Positions 13,771 through 27,300 of a stretch of 64,000 bases of DNA are shown one piece after another. A program made the translations under genes and the position numbers. The DNA lies in contig NC_065530.1 of NCBI RefSeq assembly GCF_020184175.1, positions 40,835,260-40,899,259 of the forward strand, written 5' to 3'. The DNA comes from Aphis gossypii. Its lineage: Eukaryota > Arthropoda > Insecta > Hemiptera > Aphididae. Under the pieces are notes generated by a model that worked only from the letters and a program-made list of their open reading frames with translations, made no database searches and was not told the DNA's origin. Numbering within the stretch: position 1 is the first letter of the stretch; every line of letters begins with the position of its first letter.

Positions 13771-14714
13771 GTCATTACAGTGACCACTCAACACCTATTA
13801 TATAGCAGAGCGATACCTACTTGCCTATCTTTTTTTATATTAGTTATTATCTAACAACGTATTATAAATTTTATATCTAATGCAATCCTAACAGATGATT
13901 TATCTATAGATAAATAGAGCGATATAATATTCGCTACATTCACTATATTTTATTGTGAAAATATATTTGTTTCCAAAAAATATCTTCTTTTTTAAGCTAT
14001 TTGATATTTAGGGGTTAGGTATTTAAAGAAGTTTTACTGTTTCTATATCGAATCGTGTAATGATAACCTTTTATATCTTAAGACTTATTTTATTACTTGT
14101 TAGGTACTCATTACAAACCATTCAATTTAGAAGTGAAATAATACAAAAAAAAGCGAAAAAAAATTTATACAAATGAGTCCTGTCCATATAGTTAGGCAAG
14201 AACTTAACTAAACCTATATACATTTTGATATCAAAATAAACTTAATAAAATCATGTACGCGTCTAACGACGACTATTAAAACGCCGAATAGTTAATTGTC
14301 ATTATCCAATTTCGTAATCAAAGAATAGAAGAAAAGTTATAGGTAAGATTAACGAATCCAAATGATCCTGTAATAACTATTTCCACAGTAATAAATCTAA
14401 AATCTAAATATGGAGAAAGAAAACATTTTATACCTATCGGCTATCATAAGACTTATTGTTATTACTTATTACTCATTATATAGACCATCCTGCAATTTAG
14501 AAGTGAAATGACACAAACCATGCGAAGAAAAAACATATACAAATGAAAAATTTGAGAAACCTACCACGATGTCAATGAAACACAAACCAAAAACCAAAAT
14601 TAATAATTCATTTTCATTTTTCAGTACAGGTAATGGAAATAAACACGAAGAAGGAAGACATACTATTTAACGATGTAAAATAATTTTGGAATAAAGACAA
14701 CAATAGTATCTATA

Positions 14715-14781
14715 TTGTGTGGCAAGGGCGGGAAGTGAGCTGTTTCCAAAGACTGAAATTGCCTTCCCGCGCGAGCCACAC
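14715..14781. repeat. Short GC-rich inverted repeat
   Basis: GTGTGGC, then GGGCGGGAAG, at the left is mirrored by CTTCCCGC, then GCCACAC, at the right, giving a foldback of about 65 bp. Its GC content contrasts with the AT-rich surroundings. It may be a mini-MITE. Confidence 0.5.
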
Positions 14782-14937
14782 ATACTATTTTTTGTCACAC
14801 CATGTACATATATGCGTTATGCAAGGAGGTTGTAATATGAATATAAGATGTAATCAAAAATTTATATTTTGTAGTAAGGACCGTGGTATACATTTCAGTT
14901 TCTGGTTGTGCATGGGATACGCGATCAGCACTTGTGA

Positions 14938-15056
14938 GGATTTCCACTTTGTCGCCCATCACTATTGGGGATTTCCACTTTGCCGCCCGTCACTATTAAC
15001 GTTTTTTACTTTCCGCCCGTCATTATTGGTGATTTCTACTTTTCCGCCCGCTGGAC
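14938..15056. repeat. Minisatellite, about four copies of a 30-31-bp unit
   Basis: Four degenerate copies of a unit of the form GATTTCCACTTT-GCCGCCCGTCACTATT start near 14938, 14969, 15000 and 15030. The copies diverge by a few substitutions and by single-base length changes. Confidence 0.75.
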
Positions 15057-15090
15057 GGAAAAAGGTTTCTTTCCAACGCTTCTACCGTAG

Positions 15091-15515
15091 TCGGGGGACG
15101 GAGTGGCCGAACGTTCTAAAGGCGGGTTTCCACTATACATACGTGTACGTGTACGTGCATAGAAAATTATTTTCTGTGATTGGTTGGTATACATGGTAAG
15201 CTTTTGGTATACCAGAAAGTCTATACGTTCCAACCAATCACAGAAAAGTATTTTTATGCACGTACACGTACACGTTTGTAGTGGAAACCCGTCTTAAGGC
15301 GTCGGTTACGATGCGACCGTCGCCGGTTCGAACCTCGGTCACAGGAGCACCTCTCTTCGGGCTGTCACGGTGTCTAGTGAGAGAGGCCGCCGTCCCCCAA
15401 CCCGGGCATGGCAGAAACTTACGGGTGTTCAAATGAAACTTCTGTCAAATAGGCGTCCGAACTAGGCCTTCGGGCCTACTCCCGGACTATATACGCCATA
15501 TGAAAAAAAAAAAAA
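15091..15515 (+). mobile_element. tRNA-derived SINE with poly(A) tail, interrupted by a MITE
   Basis: The head resembles a tRNA-Leu/Ser gene: an A-box-like region (GAGTGGCCGAACGTTCTAAA) at 15101-15120 and a B box, GGTTCGAACCT, at 15324-15334. A tRNA-unrelated body of about 170 bp and a 13-base A run at 15503-15515 follow. Box A and box B are split by a 169-bp insertion that carries a target duplication, so the SINE was complete before the second insertion. This is not a functional tRNA gene. Confidence 0.8.
15123..15291. mobile_element. Palindromic MITE inserted in the SINE (hAT-like 8-bp TSD)
   Basis: This is an almost fully palindromic 169-bp element. Its arms begin CGGGTTTCCACTA and end TAGTGGAAACCCG. 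Inner arms share the ACGTGTACGTGTACGTGCAT block and a CTGTGATTGGTTGG block. The flanks are TCTAAAGG (15115-15122) and TCTTAAGG (15292-15299), a target duplication with one mismatch. It is non-coding. Confidence 0.8.
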
Positions 15516-15663
15516 CCTGCGGTCGAAAACCAAACTTTCGGTGTAGGCGTGACAAAAAAATTATTTTATAAAATAAACAAGGATTACTCCGTCATAATGC
15601 TACATAGAATAGACATATTATAGTATAGGTAGTATATACAGGAACATTTTTGTTAAATATAAA

Positions 15664-15780
15664 TTATTATTTAATATTTTAGATTATTTTTGGAAACTAA
15701 TTAAGAACTTCCAGATTACAAAAATGTACCAATTGAAGAACGTTATTTTGTTCTATAAGCAACTGTACATCATATATTTA
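15664..15780 (+). pseudogene. Decayed duplicate of exon 2 of the small gene at 16.7-19.2 kb
   Basis: The segment around 15682-15755 is nearly identical to the intron end and start of the exon at 18993. It shares the same intronic TAAATATAAATTATTATT stretch, acceptor AG and first codons. A changed stretch after the fifth codon gives an in-frame TAA, and similarity fades after about 75 bases. It marks a local duplication with loss of coding function. Confidence 0.7.
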
Positions 15781-16727
15781 ACTTCTAAAATGGTTTGAAA
15801 TATTTTAATTTTTATATTAATAATAAGATGAAATAAAAGCCTGTGTTATAAATATTGATATACCCTGAATGAAACCATGTTATATTTGAGTCCTCTTCCA
15901 TTAATTAATTTAGAATTTATATTTATAACATTATTCTTAGGTATTATTATTTGTGGTATGGATTACGAAAAATGAGCCGTGATTGTCATCGTTATCCAAG
16001 CAGCTATTTTTTTTTATAATTATGGAAACAATTATGAATATTAATTCCAAAAATATTGTTTGAACAAATTAATATTATTTAAAAATTCATATTGACGTAT
16101 TTAGGTATGTATATGCTGTTTATTTTTACAAAAATAATAAATAATTTTAAACATTTCAAAAATGTGTAATCTGAGAATCAGTGGGTTATTATACTGGATT
16201 TACTTAAAAAATTATTTTTTTGATAATGAGTAAAAAATCGTTTCTAATTTTTTAATTGAGGTTGTCTGTGACCCATAAATTATTATCAAAGTAGTCCGTG
16301 GTAATAAAAAGGTTGGGAGACTCTGGTTTATAACATCTTAGTCCGACTTATCCATGGTTAGTTTTTAGTTTGTTACTTGGTTACCTTAGACCATGATATG
16401 TAAAGGAATGTTCCAGAATACTCCGCCATCATTTATATTGTTTATATAATTTGAAATAGTTGAACAATATACGTCATACAAAATTGATTTTGATTGTAAA
16501 ATATAAATTAAATATATGAATTATAATATAATTAATACTACACATGTGGAACCCCCAGAAAAAAGGATTGGAACATTACTGTTGTTAAATCCAAAAATCG
16601 AGTTAAACATAAATATGGCAGTTATAAAGTATATTGTTTTTTAAAGTATAAAAATAAACCTATACAATGTAAAATATAATAATTTGACTATGTTAGATAT
16701 TACCATTTTGGACGACAGTTGATTAAT

Positions 16728-19185
16728 ATGGCGAAAGTAAATGCAAAAGAAAACGATTTGGAAAAAGCATATGTTTACTATACAAGATTTATGACGTAAG
16801 ATTTTAATATTTAATTATTTTACAATATATTTATTTTCTTTAAGTTCAAATAACTATTAAAATAAATTAAAGAAAACAGAGTATTTAAATAGAAAGAGTT
16901 TTTAAACAACTTAGTAGTTACCTACAACTAGGTATTCTGAATACTAAAATACAGTATTTCAATTTTCGAATATCTATTTTTTTAACGTTCAATCTTATTT
17001 TAATATTTTATAAATTATCTTTATCTATAAGTAATTATAGTATTTAGGTATACTCATTACATAAACTTCAAATAATTTATTAATTATTTTATGCTATACC
17101 TAGTTATTATATTATTTTTATTTACTAATATTTGTATACACTATTCAGTGAAACAGTAGGTAGTGAGATTTTAAATAACAATGATTCATTATTTATTTTT
17201 CAATTTATATTTTATACTATTCCATATATAAGGTACAACTGATTAACTGACCGATATAATTAATTAACTATGTAATAACTTTTATTATTTTATATTTTTA
17301 CTTTTAACTTTGGTATTATATGATTTTTGTTAATTGTTTATTTAAAATAATAAATGTTAGGTATTTTGTCAGTTCTTTTTATTACATCTTGTATTCAAGT
17401 ATACAAACACTAATAAATATATTAGTACCTTTACTATAACTATAAATACAGTATTAAATGTTAATAATGTTAACATTTGTAAATTGTGAGTAATGAGTAT
17501 ATTTCTTCATTATTAAGTTTTGAGGAAATACGTACCTTGTCATCAAACTAAATATTTTTATGAATTACAATATTACAATTTGGATTGATATAATTTATAA
17601 ATAATATGTATGTGTACACTGTACACTGTACCTATATCATCAAATATCAATTATATTAACCTGTTTATTCATAAATATTGAATTGCAAAGTAAATAATGT
17701 AGGTAATAAAACATGAAATATTATTTTTGTGATCAAAATTTACTAAAATAAAATATTCTAAAAACATTACTTTTTTTGAAGTTTTCCAAATAATTAGGGA
17801 ACACTATCATCACAAAGTATTCGAATTTGTATTTTGAATATTTTTTTTTAAGTATTCGGAGTATGTAATAACTAATAATCTATCGAAATATTTTTAAAAA
17901 GTATTTTACCCAAGTCTGGTAACTATTATATTGTATTATATTATAATACCTAAGTAGGTATCTATTAAATATTTTACATGAAATATTAAAATACATTAGG
18001 TATGAGTCATATATAGTCGAGTCTCGATAACTCAAATTTTTTATTTGTCTTTAGGGAATTCCTATAAATTATAATTTAATAATCTATACGATTATACACT
18101 CAATACAATATTTTGTCATAATGAGTCGAATGCTTTTCGTAAGAATTAAGATCCTATTTAAAACCGTGGTCAAGTGTAATAATAGTCAAGCATATTATCT
18201 CAGTCATATTATCTAAAATCTTATCATTAGAATAACCTAACTAAATAATAGTTAGGTACCTATAGTTAATAGTTGTCTCTAATATAGAAGCGAAGGCATC
18301 ATTTAATAAAGTAAGAGTGTTCATTGAAAAAACTGAAAGTACAAGTGAAATACTTTTTAATTAGGTATCTATTTTAGTAGGTACTTAGGGGACATTGAAG
18401 ACTTTATTTTAAAACCACCCAAACATCAAACTCTTATTTCAAGTTATTACTATAAGTTGTAAGAATCATTCATATTTTGTGTTATAAAATGTAATCTTTT
18501 AATTATAATTGTATTTATAAACAGACATATAATAATAGCTCCCCAGAAGTGAAACATGTAGGTATAATTCTTTTATGGAAAATTACATTAATAACATTTT
18601 ATACAAATACTGAAATACACAAACGGTAATCCTCCATAAACGAATTCTGCGTACGCCACTGAATATAAGTACAGTTTAACAAAAATATTTTTCAGGTTTA
18701 GTTTTGTTAGTAGGTATAATTGATAAATTATTACAAATATACATTAATTTAATACATAACATAAAATTCATTGAAAAAATAAAAAGAAGAATAAGTGATT
18801 GTTTTTGATATATTTTGAGAAATTGAACAACTGTTTTATTTAAATATTATTTGAAATAATATAGGTAGTATTTAATTATAAAGGTAAATAATAATATACC
18901 TATATATTATTTATTATAGTACAATAATATAGTTATTATAAACTTACTCAATATTGCATATTTAAATATTTAAATATAAATTATTATTTTAGATTATTTT
19001 TGGAAACTATTAAAGAACATCCAGATTACAAAAATGTACCAATTGAAGAACGTAATTTAAATTATCGTGCACTTCGCAAAGCTTTTCTAAACACAGAAAA
19101 TATAAAAACTAAATTATTAAAACAATTTAGGACACAATATAAGTTGCGTCAAGAACAAAATAAAGTAAATATAATTTTAATATAA
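16728..19185 (+). CDS. Small two-exon gene, 86-residue basic protein of unknown function
   Basis: Exon 1 is 16728-16795, from the ATG to a GTAAGA donor; exon 2 is 18993-19185, ending in TAA. Phase joins exactly (68 + 193 nt = 87 codons). The product begins MAKVNAKENDLEKAYVYY and continues as an amphipathic, Lys/Arg/Glu-rich, probably helical chain containing HPDYKNVPIEER and YRALRKAFLN. It has no signal peptide, membrane segment or cysteines. A GTAAAT donor-like site overlaps codons 79-81, so splicing to a further exon is possible and would change the last residues. The size and basic helical character recall small mitochondrial LYR-type assembly factors, but no motif proves this. The decayed exon copy upstream supports its identity as a real exon. 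Confidence 0.6.
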
Positions 19186-19520
19186 TATATTTATATGGAG
19201 TACTCAATTTCTCTTATAGTTCAACTACATACATATAGTACATATAGTAATAATGGCCAACATGAACGTGTTCGCGAGCTACATTATGGACATTATGCCA
19301 AAATCTAACATGTTTACAAATACATTTTATATAACATAATACATTTTTATAAATGTTTACCAAAATATTATAATACATAACAATAATGATTTATTATTAA
19401 TAAGTAAATTTTGGTTTTATAAATAAGACGTAAGTCAAATCTGACTACAATGATAGCTGTACGGCTCACCCAGCTCGCAAAACCGCAATTAGTTATAGTC
19501 ACCTCCGTTATATAGCGATA

Positions 19521-20775
19521 CCTTTTAGATTCTGAACGAAGTAATGAATGTATTGATTTTACAATGATGTGTGTTTTTCGAAATAATGCCTCAATTTTAA
19601 ACTTTGGTGGTGGTTTCCGATGGAAAAGTGAATATTCTTGGTGCATTATAGAGGTCAAAAGTATAAACATTTTCCAACAGTTTTCAAAAAAATTGAGAAA
19701 AAACAAAAAAAAAGTGACGGAAAAACGGGAATTTTTACGCAAAACCAGTTTTCAATTAAATCGATTTTTTATATGGTTGTAATTCAAAAACTTATCACTG
19801 TAAATACTTGAAATTTTCTCCAAATGTTTATGTTAGCGTTATCTATATACAGTTAAATTTTTAAAAAATGTTAACTTTTTTGAGTTATTTATAGACCACT
19901 AAAATTTTCGATTTTTATGAGATTTTTTTTTTTTGAAGTGTCAATAAAAAAAAATTTGAATGATCAAAAAAACTTGAAAATTGAATACAAGATTCCTTAC
20001 AAGTTGTTCTTATTGTAGCTAAAAAAAATTAAAAATCGTTAGTCACAATTTTTTTTTATAAGCGTTTTTAGTTCAAATTTTTACGAAATCTGTCGAAAAC
20101 GCAAAAATTTGCAAGTAATTTTGAAGTTGAAAAATCATAACATTTTTTGTGTTAATAACTCTAAAGATTAAAAATACAACACTAAGTTTTCAATAAGTTT
20201 TTCTTCAAGTATTTATAGAGAAAACTCGAAGCATCATTATAGGAAAAATTTTAAGTGCGTTTGAATTTTAAATTTTTACGAAATATCGTAACGATAACGA
20301 TTTATCCTCAAATATTTGTTATTATTCAAAAAATATAAGTCAAAGATACTTGAAAATTATAGAAACTTGAACCTAACCAGTTATTTAGATTGGAATTTTC
20401 TTTATATAATTTAATTTTCAAAATATTTTGACTTTTTTTGAGCTTTCTATTTTTTTTTTTTTAAAGTGTCGATAAAAATTTTTTGGCCCAATCAAAATAC
20501 TTGAAAATTAAATACAACATTTTTTATAAGTTTAGCTTACAATAATTATAAAAGAACTTAAATTTTTGTGTATTCAGGTCATTAAAACATAAACTAACTT
20601 TTTCACCAACCACTGGAAATTATATCCTAGGCTGACAAATCATCTTCGTTCAGAATCGTTTTTCGTATATATACAATGATAACTATCATTGAATTCATAA
20701 CACTCCTATAATATATAATAGTGAACCACAAGGCATCTAATGTACAGCAGAGCGGTACCCACTTACCCGCTTTTT
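19521..20775 (+). repeat. Dispersed repeat, copy 1
   Basis: This copy starts at CTTTTAGATTCTGAACGAAG and ends with a conserved edge, CAGCAGAGCGGTACCCACTT. Between them AGATTCTGAACGAAG (19527-19541) is inverted at 20644-20657 (CTTCGTTCAGAATC). The same sequence recurs reversed at 28.5-29.4 kb. The small ORFs inside it are not conserved between copies. The superfamily was not identified. Confidence 0.75.
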
Positions 20776-20785
20776 TTTTTTAGTT

Positions 20786-23700
20786 TACATCAGTCAATTT
20801 TAATTTTAGTGGCAATACTGTTATAATAAATTTATTTGAAAAAAAACAGACCTATACATAGGGACCACAGGGAATCAAAAAAATATAATTTTATTTTTTT
20901 TAAAAATGTATATAAAAGTTGCACTGAGCATGCATATGTATAAGTAGGTTAAACTTTTGTAATGATATTATAAACTTTATAGGTAATAGCTTAAAGTATA
21001 AATGTATCAAACACCTATCAGCATATCAAAAGAGAATTCGATCAACATTGATTTCAATCCCTAAATCAGTATCCCACAATAAATTTAAATATTAAGTTAA
21101 TAAAAATGAAAATTATTAATATTGTAATACTTATTTTTAAATAAATTTAAAATATCATAAAATTTATAGTGACACAATAAAATCTTCGTTAGGTATAAGA
21201 AATATTTATCATGTTTTTTTGATTTATTTGATTAATTATTTAATTATTTAACAAATACAATGAGTTTGATGCCATATGTGACAAGTTTATGGTGGACTTA
21301 GGGTTCACTAACCTTCCTCAATAACTTATGATCTTAATCTTAACATCAAGTTAAATTTTTTTGTTTAATCTTTGATCATAAAAAATGTTTTTTTACATCT
21401 TAAATTACCTTAATCAATAGTTAATAAAAATTCTACCTATAATACAATTCGGAATATTACTGTTATATGATTTATGATGTATGATTTGAAAAAAATTTAA
21501 ATATGTATTTGCATTTGATTATATAACAGTTGTTTTAACCAAAATTAATAGTTATATAACTTAGCAAGCTCATTTATTTATTTAAATAAGATATTATATG
21601 TATGTGTTGTGCTTTATTTTAAACTATATGAAATACAGTTTTCTAAGAAATTGGTATTTTATACATTCAATAGATATGTGGTTATTATTATTTACTTTAA
21701 ACAGATCTAGGTATTATTAGTGTAAAACAATATGTTTAACAATCTTTATAGTAATATGCATCACATTAATTAAAAAAAAGCATGAAAAAAAATAAATATT
21801 AAATGTAGAAAAATGTGATAAACCATCTATTCAAAATACTCCTTAAGAATAATAAAATAAAATTTTAGATGACTTCATAGTATCTGAAAATACTTATTTG
21901 AACAATCCTATTTTATTTGAAATTATTTTGAATTAAAGTAAGATTTAATTTAAACTATAATATTGCATTTAAATAAAATTTCAAGCAATTATAAATTATT
22001 ATTATTTTAATCAAACCTTTTATATTAAGCAATATTAAGTAATATTAAGCAACCCATGCAATTTATTTATTTAAAATTATATAATGTTATACTTGCAATT
22101 TAAAATTGAAAGTTGTGTTAAAATCAATAATTATTTTGGACTAAAACCTATTATTGATAGAATCACCAGACCAATGTTGAACAAGAACACTACAACTCCG
22201 TACAATCTTCATCAAATAATTGTTCCAGTCAATTAAATTAAAGAGTTTAAAGAAAAAGTACAATATAATACATGCAATAACTTAAAGACTTGTGGAATAT
22301 TAACAGAAAAATTGGTAATTTTATTCTCAAGCTTTCATGAAAAATATTCTAGTTTTTATTTTTATTTTGAAAAATTTGGATTATTACAATTATTAGAGTT
22401 CTAAGTGTTTAATCGTGACTCATTTGATGATTCCAAAACAAAGTATAATCACATCAGATTAATGTATTATAATAAATGAAAAATATATTTTTAAATTTCA
22501 ATACAAACAAGATATTATTACTTCGGACATGGTTTCTAACAAATCTGATCTAGTTGATATTTTAGAGGTGTCAAAATAAAATTGATGAAAAACGGGAATT
22601 TTTGTATGAATCCAGTTAATTAATCAAAAATGAATAACTGCTTTAGTGCTTTATATATTATATGAATATGAATATTAAGTAATATAGGCTTATAATCTGT
22701 CTTCATTCTGATTTATCTTTTTTATGTAATGATTTATCATTGAATTCAAATTAAATTCATACATTACACTCATTACAGTAAGTACTAAATACCAATCTAT
22801 GGTGATGGTGTTATTAGCTTCAACATTGAAATATTATACAATTTAAAGGTAAAAATATTATTTAAGAGCTTAAGGCAGAGATGGAGAACCTTACTATTCC
22901 CATTTGTCAAATATAAAAGTTGGTTGGATTTTATTTTTTCTACATGTTAACTAATTTGATAACCCTGCTTTTAAAATGTTAACTTAAAAAATCCCTACAT
23001 CTCTAAGGATCGAATCTTTTCTTGAACAGTTGAGAAGATCATTGGTTCACCCTCTCACAAACTTTTATTAATATTTCAATTATACAGAAAATTATGAGCA
23101 TTTTAAAATTGTAATATTATACATAGTTTTAACTTATTACAAAATTAATATAACATACAAGTATACAACAATAAAACCTCATTAGAAGTGCAAGTTAATA
23201 TTCTTAACTCGAAATTAAATAATTTACTTAAGTATTAAATCAAACACAAAATTGTTATGTTAAACTCAAATTTGTTTTATGATTTGTGTATTAGTTCACA
23301 AAGGCACATGGCAATTATGCTACATGAAGTTAGACCTCTGAAATTACAAAAAGGTTTTCTTGGAAACTAATTGATTACTACATAAATTAAATATTTAAAA
23401 ATTATTATATAATAGTTCCTATACTTTTGAGCAGGTGCAGCCGTACAGGTCTAGTCAATTAGTTAGATTCATTGTAAAAGAGGGAGAAAACTGCATGAAT
23501 GTTTATTAAACACTAATTTATCGAATTTGAAACATTCATATTCATATGGTAGAACATAAGTTTTCATATCAGTGGTATGGAGAATTTGAAAATTTTTAGA
23601 TTCTTGTCTAATATTTCACCTCTAATACAGAACCAAACAATAATTTACTTTTATATTTTAAACTACTTGTTATAGAAAATATTATAATACTAGTTGATGC

Positions 23701-24392
23701 TAAATGATCACTCATTCATTGTTACTCGTCACTTTTTAAAAAGCTTGAGATGGTACCCATTCAATTACCTACCCACTTTAATTTAACATATTACAAGAGT
23801 AATAAATAAATAAAAATCTATCTGTATACAATATTATAAATAATATAACGTATTAGTACTTTTAATTACCGTGTACAACAAAGTATCATATTATGTATAA
23901 TAAATCAAAATATTTCAAAAAAAGATAACAAAATTAAAAGCTACTCAACTCAAAATATACATAACAGCATAAATTTATGCAATTTAGCGATACTAATTTT
24001 GTAATACTCAACTATGATATTATAACAATAATAAAATAAAGCTCTCAGGTATATATAAAAAAAAAAAAATACTATGTCATTACTTAATATAATATAATTA
24101 ATAAATATAAAACCCTTAAAATAATTAAACATTTTCGCTAAAATTAAGTATTGATAATCTATTACATTTTACCTAATTTTTTTGCAATAGTCTGAATAAA
24201 AATAGTATTAGGATTTCAATTAAAAAAAACAAATCAGTTATTTTTATTAAATTGTTTACTAATAAGTAATTAAACAAGTGTACATTAACATTATACAACA
24301 TAAATACATCATTTTTTTTGAACAATTAGTCCAAGTATAAGTAATTTAAGAAAAATAAAGTTTAACAATTATTAAATAATAAATAATTTATA
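20786..24392. other. Intergenic AT-rich DNA without recognised gene
   Basis: No exon-like or protein-like frame was recognised. A short fragment near 22590 (AAAACGGGAATTTTTG) matches the interior of the dispersed repeat at 19.7 kb, suggesting old repeat debris. Confidence 0.5.
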
Positions 24393-27300
24393 TTACTCAT
24401 CAAAACGATGCCTTTGCCTAGGATCTCCAAGAACTATGGGTTTCCTGCATTGACCATTTGATACCGCCATCATTTGTGAACACATAATAGATAGGAATAT
24501 ATGCCTCATATAACTATCCATAGGGTGTGGATGAAGTGAGTTAAGTGTTGGTAAAAGTGGAGCATGAATAGCTGACATAAAAGTATTAATATCTAATGGT
24601 TTTCTAGAATCACGAGGAGCACTTTTTTATGTTGTCACTACTTGTCTAACAGTTGAACGTATAAGTTGTGGATCATCAATTTCCATCTACATAAAATAAG
24701 CATAAACAAAAATAATTTTTTTTTTATAATATATTTTTTATTTTACATAAAATTGAAATAATGTTAATTTTATTATCATAGGAGGAATTTTTAGAGTAAT
24801 CGGGTGCAGAAACTTGACATGGTAACATATGATTTTTCATTGGCAGATGACTATCAAGAGAAGCGTCTGTCTCTGTAGCTACTGCAACGGGAAATTGAAA
24901 AACATCACTCGAATAATTTTCTTCTTGACAATAACAAGTTCTTTTTGTTGTTTTGGTAACAATTAATCTTTTACAACATTTTGAAATTTTTCTTCATCAA
25001 TAACAAGATCTAAAATAAATTATAAAACCATACTATATACATTGATGCTTCTATTTGAAATTATAAAAGTATACATTTTTAATTAACAAATAAATATTAA
25101 ATACTAGGTATGTATAACAGCGTGATCCCGCAGCCATCAGTTTTTTGTATCCTCCTCCATTACCAGAAAACATTTAGTACATATTGTATTCAATAATTTT
25201 AAACTTTTAAAGTGTTTATAAGTTTGATAAATTAGAAAAAAGCCATATTAATATTACTTTTGAAATTAATTTAATACAATTTAAAATTAAGAAACCATAT
25301 TTATAACTTGTTATTAAAATTAAGCATCAGATTAAACACTACAACAAGCTGTTTGACTAAATTGAAAAATTGGTTTCTAAAAAACATAACGAATCATCAT
25401 ATTTATTTTATTAACATGATTATTATTTCATCATTAATATTAATCTGTAATGTGATGTGGTAAGTTGTGCATTATATTTATATATTATGTTTGTTACTAA
25501 GGAAAATATGAATAATTTTTTTTTCTTCTTTTAGCGGTCCTTAGTTTTCATATAAATTTGTAGATTGTCCTGTTAATAATAACAAATTTAGAGCATCTCG
25601 AAGTTTACTAAGTAATGATAAGTTATTTTATATTTTAACTTGCCATTAAATTCATCATCATCGCTTAGATCATCTAGTAAAGGTTGATCATTGGTCTGCA
25701 TAGACAAGTCTTCTTTATGTTGTTGGTTTTTTCTATTCTTTTTTCTTCGTGTCTTTCTTCTTTTTGTTTTTTCTTAATTTCTTTTTCTTGTTTATTTCGT
25801 TCCTTACTATCTTTGTGTTTTTGATGTTTCCTAGGTTTATATAACTATTATTTTGAAGCATACTTGGTACTTGTTCAGTATTGTAATTTCATTAAAATCA
25901 CAAATCATATTTTTATATCATAAAAAAATAAGTAGCTATAAAAGTAATTACATTTAATCAAAACATTTTCAACACACATCGTCCAATCTAATAATTTAGC
26001 AAGTATTTTTATGAACTATCCCTCAAACTGTAAAATTTGAAATTAAATTGTTTTAAACTGATTATTTGTGTAGAAAAAAATAATATTTAATTTACTTGTT
26101 TAATATTATTACTATATAATTTTACTTATTGTGATATGATGAACTTGATATTTTTCAGAATTTATACTTTACCAACCCATCCACTCAAAACTCATTAAAT
26201 TAACTACTTGCTGGAGAAAATATTAAATTATTATGAATTAGAACTACCAATAAGAATTCTATAAGAAAAACTCTTCACCAAGCCAATAGTACAGGGGATA
26301 GATGAACTAAGTTCACTTTAATCATATTCTATTTATTTATTATAAGTTGTACTATTTAACTGTTGACCTACCATTTTTTTTTAAAATTTTATATTATACT
26401 AACAAAATGTCATCAACCATAGGCTCGTCTCAAGAAGGTGATGGCGTTGGTGTATTACTGTTATTGTTATTATTATTAGCCTCCAAAAGAAAAATATAAT
26501 GGTTTTTATACATATTTAATCATTATACCAATAATAATTTTAAATTACCTAGGTCTTCATCTAAGTTTTTGTCAATGTTTTTTAATTCAGAAGGTACAGG
26601 TATTTGCATTTCCAATAATGATGGAATTTTGCTCTTATTATTTTTAGATACAAAATTAATTTCTGAAGAGGGTGGTTGATTTGGTTCCTCTTCAAAATTG
26701 TTCTGAAAATAGAATATCAATTATATACTTATTTATATAGAATAAAATATGAATAATTATTAAAAATTAAATATAATATAAGAAAATAAAAATACCTTAA
26801 AATCTTCATTTTCATTTACTTACTGTGGTAGATCATAGTGTAATTTTCTAAAAAACTAAACGATACACACTTATTAACATGTTAATAAATAATTTTTAAT
26901 TGTGTAATTCATCAGGTTATATATATATTATATTAAATCAATGTTTTTGTTCACCATATATACCTTCAATAATTTTTTTTTTTTGTTTTTTTCAAGTTTG
27001 GCATGGCTAAATCGACAATTTACATCTGAATAGCACTTCATACCAGTATGATAATATTTACAAAGAAATCCACCATGCATAAATGTATACTTATCCTCTT
27101 TACTACAAAAATTCATTAAATAATATTTGCACAGTTTCATTTTGCAACCATTTGATTGATTGTTGATGAGGATACCGTACAATTATTTTCCTATAAAACA
27201 AAATATTAACAATGAAATAAACAAAATTCATAATTTTAATATAGGTATATAATTTTTATTAAATTTTACTTTAAGATATTTTCCTCGGAGAAAATGTTGA

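Noticed and set aside
15101..15340. Functional tRNA-Leu/Ser gene
   Set aside because: The A and B boxes are separated by a MITE, the body continues as a SINE, and it ends in poly(A).
24627..24629. In-frame stop read as programmed readthrough in an active zinc-finger gene
   Set aside because: Other independent stops, frame changes and a lost zinc ligand in the same locus make decay the simpler explanation.
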